Assembly: GCF_030271255.1 (NCBI RefSeq) | Contig: NZ_JASJOM010000006.1 | Location: forward strand, 248,001 to 312,000 | Length of the DNA: 64,000 bases | Direction: 5' to 3' | Source of the DNA: Peribacillus folii | GTDB lineage: Bacteria; Bacillota; Bacilli; Bacillales; DSM-1321 | In this document: positions 1 through 8,482 of the stretch, in pieces | How the letters are laid out: the number at the start of each line of letters is the position of its first letter | How positions within the stretch are numbered: position 1 is the first letter of the stretch | The notes under the pieces: generated by a model | Seen by the model: the letters and a program-made list of their open reading frames with translations, nothing else | Told to the model about the DNA's origin: nothing | Databases searched by the model: none | Program-made: the position numbers and the translations under genes

Positions 1-5
1 ATACA

Positions 6-46
6 AACCCGAATCAGTGGACAGCGATCCCGATTCGGGTTCTTTT
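6..46 (+). terminator. Rho-independent terminator of an upstream gene
   Basis: A 10-bp perfect stem (6-15 with 32-41, arm AACCCGAATC) is followed by a T-run at 41-47. It would end a rightward transcript whose gene lies before the window. The stretch from 50 to 215 holds nothing I can recognise. Confidence 0.75.
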
Positions 47-215
47 TATGCGAAAACCTAACTCCGAAAACTATTTCCAAATATCAAACCTACATGTCTT
101 GATCTTCTTTGCTTTAAAGTCTTTCTATTTAGATCACATCTACACTGTCTCTCTTACTTCTATATTGAAATAGGAAAAACCTTCTTTCCACATAAAAGAA
201 AACAAAATGAATAAC

Positions 216-248
216 AAAAAGGCTGCGGAATGGGAGTATACCGCAGCC
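216..248 (-). terminator. Terminator of sodC
   Basis: An 8-bp GC-rich stem (221-228 with 241-248, GGCTGCGG/CCGCAGCC) has five T's on the minus strand just beyond it. It sits 30 bp after the sodC stop codon. Confidence 0.8.
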
Positions 249-277
249 TTCTTTTCTGCACCGTATTTCAATACGGG

Positions 278-910
278 TTATTTTTCTTCAGCACTTACAA
301 CTATCCCGCAAGCTTGTCTATCACCAGCATCTCCCGTTTTCAACGTATCTTCATCAGGTCCCTTTTGTCCTTTGGCTTCATAGCGGTCTGGAATATTGGC
401 AAAATTGTCTGGGTTCGCATGAACGATGACAGCCAGCTCTTCCTTCTTCAGTTGATCGATCGTCATACTATCCAACGTTGCCGTATATTTAGCTGTTCCA
501 TCCTCTTTCACATATAATGGCGGCATATCTCCTGCATGATGGGAGTGCGTTTCATCAGTTGGATTGAAGTGGCCTCCGGCTGTAGTGAATGGCCCCTCCT
601 TGGCTTCTGGTTCACAAATCGCGTTTTCATGAATATGAAAGCCATGATAGCCCGGTTCAAGCCCTTCCAAAGCTGACTGGATCAATACTGCATTCTCTTC
701 TGCGGTAAAGTTTACGGTCCCGAGTGTTTTTCCCTCTACATCCTTAACCTCCGCCTTCACCTGCGGATCCACGTCCGTTTGGGTTCCTTGTCCTGCCGTA
801 TGGATATCCTCGACATTTTTGTCACCCTGATCGGAGTCATCCGCCGCATTACAGCCATAAAGTAAAAAGGCTGTACAAATAGGCAGCACAAGCTTTCGTT
901 TAAAGTTCAT
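278..910 (-). CDS. sodC: Cu/Zn superoxide dismutase, lipoprotein
   Basis: Predicted to convert superoxide to oxygen and peroxide on the outer face of the membrane. The protein has 210 aa from the ATG at 910, chosen because GAGGAGG lies 7 bases upstream; an in-frame ATG 16 codons earlier has no such site. A signal peptide ends in the lipobox LLYGC (lipid-anchored Cys20). The SOD fold is recognisable by GFHIHE, GGHFNP, HHAGD, VHANPDN and the C-terminal GDAGDRQACG. All four expected copper histidines (two in HIH, one in GGH, one in VHANP) and the zinc set appear present. From memory, B. subtilis YojM lacks one copper ligand, so this copy looks more likely to be active. It is monocistronic, with its own terminator. 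Confidence 0.9.
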   Translation of the reverse strand: MNFKRKLVLPICTAFLLYGCNAADDSDQGDKNVEDIHTAGQGTQTDVDPQVKAEVKDVEGKTLGTVNFTAEENAVLIQSALEGLEPGYHGFHIHENAICEPEAKEGPFTTAGGHFNPTDETHSHHAGDMPPLYVKEDGTAKYTATLDSMTIDQLKKEELAVIVHANPDNFANIPDRYEAKGQKGPDEDTLKTGDAGDRQACGIVVSAEEK

Positions 911-1078
911 CGTCAATCCTCCTCTTTCCGTTATGTATCTACCCCTATTACTTTCCACTATTATGGAAGATTAAACAGAAAGAGGATGAAATGGTAAAAT
1001 AGATTACAAATATCAAAGGAAATGTCTTACTAAATTCTCAGCAAATCCTTTATCAGCCTAGTTTGATGTGCTCATTAA

Positions 1079-2386
1079 TCATAAGGGGATGACACCAAAG
1101 GTAATGGCTGCGATTGTCATGACAATCGTGGTCCCAAACGCCCACTTGAACAGGAATTTTTGGTGATCGGAAAAATCCACGCCAACAAGGCCGATCAATA
1201 TGAAGGTGGCAGGAACCAGCGGTGATAAAGGGAAACCGGTGGTCGAATGGCCCAGCAAAGCCGCCCGGCCTATTTCTACAGGGGCAATGCCGAAGTTCGA
1301 GGCAGTTTCACTGATGATGGGCAATATGCCAAAATAATAGGCATCAGGGGAAAAAATGAACCCCATCGGCAGACTTGTAAGTGCGACAACAAGCGGCAAA
1401 TGCCCCCCTATCCAATCCGGTATGAACGTTACGATGGCAGCGGCCATCGAATCCATCATCTTAGTTTCCGTGAATACTCCCGTGAAAATCCCTGCAGCAA
1501 AAATGAGTGTACAAATCATCACGAAACTATTGGCGTGACTTAAGATCCTTTCCTGCTGTTCTTTCGGATCCGGGAAGTTAACGAACAACGCGACAGCAAA
1601 AGCTGAGGCAAATAAGATTTGGATCGGCAGCACCTCCATCACCAGCAAGACCATCAGCGTAATCGTCAAAAGCCAGTTAAACCAAAATAACTTGGCTTGT
1701 CTTCCGGAAGTGATTTCACCCGCTGCAGCCTGTTCACTCATTCCCGGCGGCATGTCCGCCTTCAGCGCACTGATTCCCAACCTCGCCCTTTCCTTTTTAC
1801 CCAGGATATATGCCGAGAAAAGCGTCCATAATAATCCGAATATCATGACAGGAATAAGCGGTATGAATAAATCCGAGACTTCAACCTGGAGGCTGGCTGC
1901 CGCTCTGACCAAGGGACCTCCCCAAGGTATCATATTCATGACACCCGCCGCCAAGCCGACGACACAGGCCAATACGAGTCTATTCATCCCTAGCTTCATA
2001 TAAAGCGGCAGCATCGCCGAAACGCTGATCATGAACGTGGAAGAACCGTCTCCATCCAAGCCTACCAATATCGTGATGATGGCCGTTGCCATGACAACCT
2101 TTAGCGGATCTCCCTTTACAAAACCTAAAATTTTACCAATCATGGGCTCAAATAATCCAACATCAATCATCAAACCAAAATATAATATGGCAAAGACGAT
2201 CATCACCGCTGTTGGTGTCACCTTTAAAATCCCTGCCACCATCATATCTCCCATCTCCGAGGCAAACCCGCCTATCACCCCAAAAGCGATTGCCGTGAAG
2301 ATAAAAGCGACGACTACGGATAAACGTTTTGTGATGACCAGGACGAGGAACGTCAAAATCATGCAAAATCCCAGAATAGTCAACAA
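1079..2386 (-). CDS. CitMHS-family metal-citrate symporter
   Basis: A polytopic membrane protein of about 435 aa resembling B. subtilis CitM, which takes up citrate complexed with divalent metal driven by protons. Family hallmarks are KGDPLKVV, LDGDGSS, MIPWGGPLVRAA and, near the C-terminus, SPLVPATFILIGLVGV. I place the start at TTG 2386. GGAAGGGG lies 8 bases upstream of it, and the reading LLTILGFCM then lines up with the CitM N-terminus. An ATG at 2422 adds 12 codons but has no ribosome site. No citrate two-component system is adjacent. The exact metal preference cannot be read from the sequence. Confidence 0.85.
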   Translation of the reverse strand: MLTILGFCMILTFLVLVITKRLSVVVAFIFTAIAFGVIGGFASEMGDMMVAGILKVTPTAVMIVFAILYFGLMIDVGLFEPMIGKILGFVKGDPLKVVMATAIITILVGLDGDGSSTFMISVSAMLPLYMKLGMNRLVLACVVGLAAGVMNMIPWGGPLVRAAASLQVEVSDLFIPLIPVMIFGLLWTLFSAYILGKKERARLGISALKADMPPGMSEQAAAGEITSGRQAKLFWFNWLLTITLMVLLVMEVLPIQILFASAFAVALFVNFPDPKEQQERILSHANSFVMICTLIFAAGIFTGVFTETKMMDSMAAAIVTFIPDWIGGHLPLVVALTSLPMGFIFSPDAYYFGILPIISETASNFGIAPVEIGRAALLGHSTTGFPLSPLVPATFILIGLVGVDFSDHQKFLFKWAFGTTIVMTIAAITFGVIPL

Positions 2387-2595
2387 GTCAAAAACCCCTT
2401 CCAATTGAAAGATCCCATACACGCTTTTATAATTTTCTGAAAAATAAATATTTTCAAATTATACCATCTGTACTTTCATTAAAAAACCTGTTTTATGTAC
2501 AAAAAGCAAAAACATTTAATTAATTAGTTAAATTCTGTATACTATTATTTAGGAACCCGAAGTACTTTCGGAAGGAAAGAAGTGTTGATTGTAAA

Positions 2596-3807
2596 ATGAA
2601 ACAACATCAAATAGCGAAAAGAAATTTATCGATCATGTGGTTCGCCAACTTCTTCATCGGCGGAAGCATGACGATGGTTCTTCCATTCATCTCTTTATAC
2701 ATTGGTACATTCGGCAATTATTCGACACAATATATCCAGCATTGGTCCGGGTGGACATTTGGTATCACCTTTGTGACGGCATTTTTATTTTCTCCTGTTT
2801 GGGGCCGGATCGGCGATCGTTATGGCAGGAAGAAAATCCTGATTGCCTGCGCCTTCGGAATGGGCCTGTCCATTTTCTTAATGGGATTCGTTGAAAATGT
2901 TTGGCAGCTATTCATCTTAAGGATGTTCACAGGGATATTCACCGGTTTCATTTCGATGTCACAAGCGTTCATATCGACCCAGACACCGAAAGAAATTGCT
3001 GGCCGCGTACTTGGGACGCTGCAAACGGGAAATATAACCGGTTCGCTCTTCGGACCATTGCTTGGCGGCATCCTTGCCGACACCGTCGGCTACTCTACCG
3101 CCTTTAAATTCACCTCGATCACCATTTTCATATCTGGTCTGCTTGTCATTGCAACAAAGGAATACCAAATGGAACGGCAGAAGGGAACAAAATCGAGCTA
3201 TACCAGCAGGGAGGTTCTTTCCCATATCCTGCAAAACCCCATCTTGATCAATATCATGCTCATTTCTACGCTTGTTCAAGTTGCCCACTTCAGCATCCAG
3301 CCAATACTATCTTTATATGTAGGAGAGCTGCATGGGTCTTCCAATCTTGGCTTCTATTCAGGAATTGCCTTTTCCGCAGCAGGGCTTGGAAACTTACTGA
3401 TGGCACGTCATTGGGGCAAAATAGGCGATAGGCACGGACATGTAAAGATCCTGGTACTGCTTCTTTTTCTGACTGCACTCGTTTACTTGCCCGGAGCTTT
3501 CGTCAATCAGTTTTGGCAGCTCGTTTTTGTCCGTTTCTTGCTGGGCATTGCCATAGGCGGCATCATCCCGGTAAGGATCGCCTATATCCGCCAGGAGGCG
3601 CCAGTCGCTATGCAGGGGGAAGTACTTGGCTACAATACAAGCCTTCGTTTCTTAGGCAATATCATCGGACCTGCAATGGGCGGAATGGTCGCAGGTTTCT
3701 ATGGATTTTCCGCCGTTTTCATCACAACCAGCACCTTGCTCCTCATCGCCGGACTGGTCCTTTATTTTGCGATGCACCGTAATCCAGAGCTGGCCCGTTC
3801 CCATTGA
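2596..3807 (+). CDS. MFS drug-efflux transporter, DHA1 type
   Basis: A 403-aa, 12-helix major facilitator of the MdtG/PmrA drug:proton antiporter type. The loop motif GRIGDRYGRKK follows helix 2 and a degenerate repeat, GKIGDRHGHVK, occurs in the second half. The substrate is unknown. The only in-frame start is ATG 2596. The GGAAGGAAAG site is about 15 bases away, longer than usual, so translation may be weak or regulated. The leader also holds a small inverted repeat (CCGAA 2557-2561 / TTCGG 2567-2571) and a TATACT box at 2538-2543, which could be operator and promoter. It is divergent from the citrate transporter. Confidence 0.85.
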   Translation: MKQHQIAKRNLSIMWFANFFIGGSMTMVLPFISLYIGTFGNYSTQYIQHWSGWTFGITFVTAFLFSPVWGRIGDRYGRKKILIACAFGMGLSIFLMGFVENVWQLFILRMFTGIFTGFISMSQAFISTQTPKEIAGRVLGTLQTGNITGSLFGPLLGGILADTVGYSTAFKFTSITIFISGLLVIATKEYQMERQKGTKSSYTSREVLSHILQNPILINIMLISTLVQVAHFSIQPILSLYVGELHGSSNLGFYSGIAFSAAGLGNLLMARHWGKIGDRHGHVKILVLLLFLTALVYLPGAFVNQFWQLVFVRFLLGIAIGGIIPVRIAYIRQEAPVAMQGEVLGYNTSLRFLGNIIGPAMGGMVAGFYGFSAVFITTSTLLLIAGLVLYFAMHRNPELARSH

Positions 3808-3857
3808 ATATAAAAGCCAGCTTCCCTTCATTTATATTTCCAGGAAAATTACGCAAC

Positions 3858-3904
3858 CAAAAGAAGGTGTTCCCTGTATTTTGCAGGGAGCACCTTCTTT
3901 TGGT
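3858..3904. terminator. Long bidirectional hairpin after the MFS gene
   Basis: A nearly perfect stem of about 20 bp, with arms beginning CCAAAAGAAGGTG and ending CACCTTCTTTTGG, brackets a short loop. T-rich flanks on both strands fit a rho-independent terminator. Confidence 0.8.
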
Positions 3905-3980
3905 TCCACACCCTCAATGAACCTTACCGAAAACTTCCTAAGCAAAGATGCAGCAGTCACCCTGCTGATGTGTTGTGCTT

Positions 3981-4043
3981 TACTCGCCAATTTGAGAACT
4001 TTTCTCGCGAGCTTTACTGGTTTACTAGCGAATTGAATGAGCG
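3981..4043 (+). repeat. Degenerate 21-bp tandem repeat, three units
   Basis: Three consecutive 21-base units (3981-4001, 4002-4022, 4023-4043) share a T-CT-GC-A pattern and spell heptad-like LLAN/FLAS/LLAN peptides in one frame. I see no convincing gene around them. The stretch 3905-4190 otherwise holds nothing recognisable. Confidence 0.55.
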
Positions 4044-4217
4044 GCCCGTTTTATTAGTTCAATGGCGCAAATTGCTGGGGAAAGCAACGGGCAAATTATC
4101 TTTTTTCCTAAACTGCGGGTTCTTTATTCCAGTTTTCGTTTTCACTCACAGTTGAATTGAAACCATTAATATTAAATCCAGATCGCAAAATGGTTCTCAA
4201 GAACCACATGAAGGTAG

Positions 4218-4223
4218 TATAAT
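4218..4223 (+). promoter_or_regulatory. Probable -10 box
   Basis: A perfect TATAAT lies 39 bases before the ATG at 4262. The -35 region (TTCTCA, 18 bases upstream) is weak. Confidence 0.45.
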
Positions 4224-4261
4224 ATACCTAGTAGTTTATACCCATAACCAAGGAGCTAATC

Positions 4262-4438
4262 ATGTACCCGACTTTCACATTTTATTCAAAAGTGCATATC
4301 ATCAAAAATCAGCGTTATTGCGAATGTGGCATTATTCATAATTATCGGCGGATATTCGAGAAAAGGGATTTGAAGCGTGTTGTTTTCAAACCGATGGAGG
4401 AGATAACCTGCACTCCTTGCAAAGAGAGGTTCAAATGA
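4262..4438 (+). CDS. Small zinc-ribbon-like protein, paralogue 1
   Basis: A 58-aa protein with AAGGAG 8 bases before its ATG. It has a CxC pair (YCECG, residues 20-22) and a CxxC pair (TCTPC, residues 50-53), suggesting a metal-binding ribbon. It lines up along its length with the protein at 4664: both begin M(Y/F)xPT, carry KxxxxCxCGxxxxY in the middle and TCxxC near the end. I do not recognise a named family. The C-terminus is short and basic (KERFK). The two genes form a tandem duplication. This copy has its own promoter and no riboswitch. Confidence 0.75.
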   Translation: MYPTFTFYSKVHIIKNQRYCECGIIHNYRRIFEKRDLKRVVFKPMEEITCTPCKERFK

Positions 4439-4499
4439 CACTGACCAACGTATTTGTTCATCATTTTATAACCGCATGTCATTTTATGTTAAAATGGTT

Positions 4500-4600
4500 A
4501 TAGGCAAATTTTATGAAAATAAAAGACGCAAAGCCACGGGCCTAAATCAACGGACTTAGTTGTCATGGCAGCCGGGCCGCCAAGATTTATCTTGATTAGA
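4500..4600 (+). promoter_or_regulatory. Cyclic di-GMP-I (GEMM-I) riboswitch
   Basis: The order of conserved blocks matches the GEMM-I aptamer: GGCAAA (4503-4508), a GAAA tetraloop, GACGCAAAGCC (4525-4535), GGGCCTAA, then ATGGCAGCCGGG and CGCC. It lies 65 bases before the small zinc-ribbon-like gene at 4664. A TGT-TAAAAT extended -10 at 4487-4495 would start the transcript just upstream. Downstream are a possible bulged stem (CAAG 4581-4584 with CTTG 4616-4619), a T-run at 4624-4629, and a 10-base segment (4630-4639) perfectly complementary to the aptamer 5' strand (4501-4510). These suggest transcriptional control, direction unknown. Confidence 0.88.
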
Positions 4601-4663
4601 TCGTTTGAGTTATTTCTTGCCCCTTTTTTAATTTGCCTAAAATTCAAAAAAAGAGGGTTATAT

Positions 4664-4858
4664 ATGTTTTTCCCAACCATTTATTCAGCTAATACGGATG
4701 AGCGGCACATCGTCAAGGACCAAAATACATGTGCCTGCGGCAAAAGGTATCATGTATTCGCCATTCTGACCAGAAGCGACCTTCGAAAGATTACGTTCAA
4801 GCATTATAAGGAAGTGACATGCCCAGTATGTATGTCCAGCATCAAGCATGAGGAATAA
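4664..4858 (+). CDS. Small zinc-ribbon-like protein, paralogue 2, under c-di-GMP riboswitch
   Basis: A 64-aa protein starting at ATG 4664, with AAGAGGG 6 bases upstream. A longer reading frame from 4565 would begin inside the riboswitch and is rejected. It carries CACG and CPVC cysteine pairs, as in its neighbour at 4262, and so probably binds one metal ion. The function is unknown. Because c-di-GMP governs motility, matrix and attachment in bacilli, a role in such a lifestyle switch is a fair guess from context only. Confidence 0.8.
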   Translation: MFFPTIYSANTDERHIVKDQNTCACGKRYHVFAILTRSDLRKITFKHYKEVTCPVCMSSIKHEE

Positions 4859-4877
4859 CCCCCTTGTTCCCCAGACC

Positions 4878-4905
4878 GTTCCCTTCCTTTCAATAGGGAG
4901 GGAAT
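4878..4905 (+). terminator. Possible weak terminator, followed by an empty intergenic stretch
   Basis: An imperfect stem (GTTCCCTTCC 4878-4887 with 4895-4905) lacks a clear U-run. A second perfect 7-bp hairpin (4909-4915 with 4920-4926, TAGGCTA/TAGCCTA) follows. From 4930 to 5180 I see no gene. Confidence 0.35.
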
Positions 4906-5200
4906 GTTTAGGCTAAACCTAGCCTACTTGTCAAAAATAAGGCAAGCATTATGTTCAATTTTTTACTCCCACTTGATTTTATCCATTCACCCGTTTCACT
5001 AATGACCGCAAGACTGAAAGCGTAAGTGATCATCATTTATTTCCACCGTGACTTCCCTTCACATCAATAATGGTTTCATCCTTTCTCGATGATCCAGGAT
5101 TTACGAATAATTACCCATTAGATTGAAAGAAGGACTCATGCTATAATTTAGAGCGTAAAAAAAAGATAACAAACATTTGTATAGTAAAAGGAGCTTTTCA

Positions 5201-6658
5201 TTGAATATTTCTGCATATAAACAAGAATGGTTCGGCAACGTCCGCGGAGATGTTCTTTCAGGTATTGTCGTTGCCTTGGCATTGATCCCGGAGGCCATTG
5301 CTTTTTCAATCATTGCTGGTGTTGACCCAATGGTAGGTCTATACGCCTCATTCTGCATTGCTGTCGTCCTCTCTTTTGCAGGGGGAAGGCCGGGAATGAT
5401 TTCAGCTGCCACTGGAGCCATGGCACTCGTCATGGCAGATCTGGTAAAAGATCATGGCATAAACTATTTACTTGCTGCAACTATATTGACGGGGTTGCTG
5501 CAAATTGCACTAGGCGTATGTAAAATAGGGCAATTAATGAAATTCATCCCCAAGCCAGTCATGACTGGCTTTGTGAACGCTTTAGCCATCTTGATTTTCA
5601 CTGCGCAGCTCACCCATTTCGCAGGTGAATCTTGGATCATGTATGTCATGACCGCCGTATCTTTAGCAATCATTTATCTTTTTCCGCTGATTACGAAGGC
5701 CATTCCTTCTCCCCTCGTTGCCATCGTATTGATGACGATCGCCGCCATTTCCACTGGGGCGACGGTACGTACGGTTGGGGATATGGGGCAATTGACCGAA
5801 GCACTCCCGATATTCATGCTTCCGGACATCCCTTTGACATTCGAGACATTAACCATCATTTTCCCTTATTCCGTTGCACTTGCGTTTGTAGGGCTTCTTG
5901 AATCATTATTGACTGCCCAAATAGTCGATGAACTGACTGACACGCCCAGTGATAAAAATAGGGAAGCTAAGGGTCAGGGCATAGGCAATATCATTGCCGG
6001 TTGTTTTGGCGGGATGGCGGGATGTGCGATGATCGGCCAATCCGGAATCAACATCAGGTCTGGAGGGAGAGGCAGACTTTCCACATTTGTGGCTGGGGCT
6101 TTCCTTATGGTATTGATTGTCGCATTGAATGGCGTCCTTATAAAAATCCCCATGGCTGCCCTCGTTGCTGTCATGATCATGGTTTCCATCGGTACATTTG
6201 ACTGGTCTTCGTTAAAGAGGATCAAGAACACGCCTAAGACGGATTCAGCCGTTATGATTATAACGGTCCTCATCGTCCTTTATACGCATGATTTGTCGAA
6301 AGGGGTTTTTGCCGGGGTGCTCTTGAGCATGATTTTCTTTTCGGCCAAAATATCCAAGGTGACGGTTGAAAAAACGAAAGACTTACTGAATAAAAAAATG
6401 ATTTACGAGGTTCAGGGACAAATCTTTTTCGCTTCGGTGCAGGACTTTGTTTCTAAATTCGATGCCGATGATGAAGCAGAGGCGATCATCATTGATTTTT
6501 CCCATTCGAAAATCTGGGATGCTTCTGCGGTCGCTGCTGTCGAAACGGTTGTCCTTAAATATCAGCAACGAGGCACCTCCGTCCATATTCACGGGCTCGA
6601 TCTGGAAAGCTCCTTATTGCTTGATAAGCTTGCCACTTCAATTCGTAAAATATCCTGA
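5201..6658 (+). CDS. SulP-family anion transporter with STAS domain
   Basis: A transporter of 485 aa similar to B. subtilis YbaR. The N-terminal part is a multi-helix SLC26/SulP membrane domain with the family motif [12 protein letters not shown] and the paired [13 protein letters not shown] and SGGRGRLST segments. The last roughly 90 residues form a cytoplasmic STAS domain ([28 protein letters not shown]). The start is TTG 5201, because AAAAGGAG ends 7 bases before it; an earlier in-frame TTG at 5177 has no site. The substrate (sulfate, bicarbonate or other anion) cannot be decided. Confidence 0.88.
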   Translation: MNISAYKQEWFGNVRGDVLSGIVVALALIPEAIAFSIIAGVDPMVGLYASFCIAVVLSFAGGRPGMISAATGAMALVMADLVKDHGINYLLAATILTGLLQIALGVCKIGQLMKFIPKPVMTGFVNALAILIFTAQLTHFAGESWIMYVMTAVSLAIIYLFPLITKAIPSPLVAIVLMTIAAISTGATVRTVGDMGQLTEALPIFMLPDIPLTFETLTIIFPYSVALAFVGLLESLLTAQIVDELTDTPSDKNREAKGQGIGNIIAGCFGGMAGCAMIGQSGINIRSGGRGRLSTFVAGAFLMVLIVALNGVLIKIPMAALVAVMIMVSIGTFDWSSLKRIKNTPKTDSAVMIITVLIVLYTHDLSKGVFAGVLLSMIFFSAKISKVTVEKTKDLLNKKMIYEVQGQIFFASVQDFVSKFDADDEAEAIIIDFSHSKIWDASAVAAVETVVLKYQQRGTSVHIHGLDLESSLLLDKLATSIRKIS

Positions 6659-6743
6659 CAAAGGGCCTTCCTGCTGAATAGAAACAATCAAAACCGACAA
6701 AATATATAACAGGAATATGTCGATTTGGAAGGGAGAGAAGAAC

Positions 6744-6890
6744 ATGACATCCAAGCAGGACTATACGGCTGCCGATCTTTCACCAGATTTATTGAATGAA
6801 TTGAAAAGCTTTGAAAGCAAATTTGGCGAGGAATCGAATAAAGAGCTGATTGTCATCGCCTATGAAAAAGAAAAGGATGCCCTGAATTAA
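6744..6890 (+). CDS. Small acidic hypothetical protein
   Basis: A 48-aa soluble protein, rich in Glu, Lys and Leu and probably helical, with a GGAAGGGAGAG ribosome site 6-8 bases before the ATG. Its 3' end abuts a strong terminator. I do not recognise the family. Confidence 0.7.
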   Translation: MTSKQDYTAADLSPDLLNELKSFESKFGEESNKELIVIAYEKEKDALN

Positions 6891-6892
6891 GC

Positions 6893-6935
6893 AAAAAGCC
6901 TCAAACATTATTCAAGATAATGTTTGAGGCTTTTT
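6893..6935. terminator. Bidirectional terminator
   Basis: A 19-bp perfect stem (6893-6911 with 6917-6935) with A/T tails on both sides separates the convergent small gene and ppaC. Confidence 0.92.
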
Positions 6936-6942
6936 CACTTGC

Positions 6943-7872
6943 TTATTTACTGAATACACCCGTTAGTACCGGCACGATTTGTTTTTTGCGCGAGACAACG
7001 CCTTCCAAGACGGCGATGTTATTGTTTAAGGTAACGTTATAGGCTGTTTCGACTGCATTCGCCGCTTTTCCAAGAGCCAGGGCTACAGAATCATTTGTCA
7101 GGATATCCGTGACGACGAATAAGAACAAGTCCAATTCCTTCACTCCAATCACCGCTTCAATCGCCGCTTCCAATTCAGCTTGCTTGGCAAGGACTTCATT
7201 CGGATCTACCGCATTGACCTGTGCTATCTCCACTTTTGCCATCCCCATGCTGAATTCTTTTGCATCAAGGGTGATTAGCTGGGCAATCGTCTTGTCGCTC
7301 AAGTCAGCTCCTGCCTTCAGCATTTCCAACCCGTATGCTTCAGCGTTGACCCCGGCAATGGCAGCCAGCTCCATAGCCGCTGCAACGTCTTGGTCAGTGC
7401 AGGTCGGGGACTTGAACAATAAAGAATCGGAAATGATGGCAGACAACATCAGTCCTGCGATTGCTTTCGGGATTTCTATCCCATTTTCCTTGTAGATTTT
7501 ATTTAATATAGTTGCCGTACAGCCAACCGGTTCTGCGCGGTAATATAATGGATCGCTTGTTTCAAAGTTAGCGATGCGGTGATGATCGATAACCTCGAGC
7601 ACGCGGACTTGGTCGATATCCTCAGCACTTTGCTGGCGTTCGTTGTGATCGACGAGAATCACGGCGTCCGCCTCCCCTGCCACTTTTTCGACAAGACGCG
7701 GAGCATCGAATTTGAATTGGTCCAGCGCATATTGGGTTTCGCCATTCACTTCTCCCAGTCGAACTGGTTCAGCGTTCATACCCAGTTGCTTTTTCAGGTC
7801 CGCATATGCGATCGCTGAACAAATCGTGTCCGTATCCGGGTTTTTATGTCCAAAAACTAATACTTTTTCCAA
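6943..7872 (-). CDS. ppaC: Manganese-dependent inorganic pyrophosphatase
   Basis: A family II pyrophosphatase of 309 aa that hydrolyses PPi in the cytoplasm to drive biosynthesis. It has the DHH-superfamily metal motifs GHKNPDTD (residues 8-15) and VIDHHR, and a C-terminal DHHA2 domain ending [10 protein letters not shown], the substrate-binding RKK region. The start codon is TTG at 7872, supported by GGGG 8 bases upstream. There is no ATG start nearby. It is monocistronic. Confidence 0.95.
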   Translation of the reverse strand: MEKVLVFGHKNPDTDTICSAIAYADLKKQLGMNAEPVRLGEVNGETQYALDQFKFDAPRLVEKVAGEADAVILVDHNERQQSAEDIDQVRVLEVIDHHRIANFETSDPLYYRAEPVGCTATILNKIYKENGIEIPKAIAGLMLSAIISDSLLFKSPTCTDQDVAAAMELAAIAGVNAEAYGLEMLKAGADLSDKTIAQLITLDAKEFSMGMAKVEIAQVNAVDPNEVLAKQAELEAAIEAVIGVKELDLFLFVVTDILTNDSVALALGKAANAVETAYNVTLNNNIAVLEGVVSRKKQIVPVLTGVFSK

Positions 7873-8178
7873 GATTTAATCCCCTTTTTAATAAATATTT
7901 TTCCGGGAATCCCCTGATCGGTTCAAGGGGAAGCCACCTTTTTTCTACACTTTATTTTAACACAAAATCGGATAAATTCAGTGCTTGAATTGCCACTTCC
8001 CCAAGAAAATCTTTCATTATTCTTCACCTCGCCTTCACTTTGTCAATAGATAAGGGCTGGTTTTTCTCAAATATATTAGTTGAATTATCAACGCATATGG
8101 CTTACGATTATATAAGCAGAAATACTAGATATTGATTATTAAAACAATACTGATAACTATATATAGAATTTTTTACAA

Positions 8179-8332
8179 TCCAAGGTGCCAGTGATGGCTG
8201 AAAAGGGAATCCGGTGCAAACCCGGAACTGTCCCCGCAACTGTGAATGTGACGAAATGAGGAACCACTGTATAGCTTCTTATACGGGAAGGACTCAAAGT
8301 AGGATGATCATGAGTCAGGAGACCTGCCTTGA
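8179..8332 (+). promoter_or_regulatory. Adenosylcobalamin riboswitch
   Basis: Recognisable elements in order are GGTGCC (8184-8189), AAAGGGAA, the pair CCGGTGCAAACCCGG, ACTGTCCCCGCAACTGT, and the B12 box GTCAGGAGACCTGCC near 8313-8327. The closing helix CAAGG/CCTTG pairs 8181-8185 with 8327-8331. It precedes the ribonucleotide reductase operon by 150 bases. In such arrangements B12 shuts off a B12-independent reductase. The upstream stretch 7880-8178 has no gene. Confidence 0.95.
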
Positions 8333-8425
8333 TTTTTTCACGTTTCTTATTCTTCGGGGATTGAGATGATGAAACGATAGTGTAACGGCTATTTTATTCA
8401 TGGCCCTTTTATGCTGTCGTTTGAT

Positions 8426-8452
8426 CCGCTCAACTCGTTGGGCGGTTTTTTT
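8426..8452 (+). terminator. Riboswitch expression-platform terminator
   Basis: An 8-bp stem (CCGCTCAA 8426-8433 with TTGGGCGG 8438-8445, one G-U) is followed by seven T's. It lies between the B12 aptamer and the reductase ribosome site, so ligand-induced termination is the likely mechanism. Confidence 0.85.
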
Positions 8453-8482
8453 ATTACCGGAAATTTACAAGGAGGCTTATTA

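Noticed and set aside
1079-2422. Several antisense frames longer than 90 codons over the citrate transporter
   Set aside because: They are shadows of a strongly coding gene, without ribosome sites or family motifs.
3981-4043. CRISPR-like array
   Set aside because: The units are contiguous and degenerate with no spacers, and no cas genes are present.
4498-4680. Minus-strand frame of 60 codons
   Set aside because: It is the complement of the c-di-GMP riboswitch and the start of the downstream gene.
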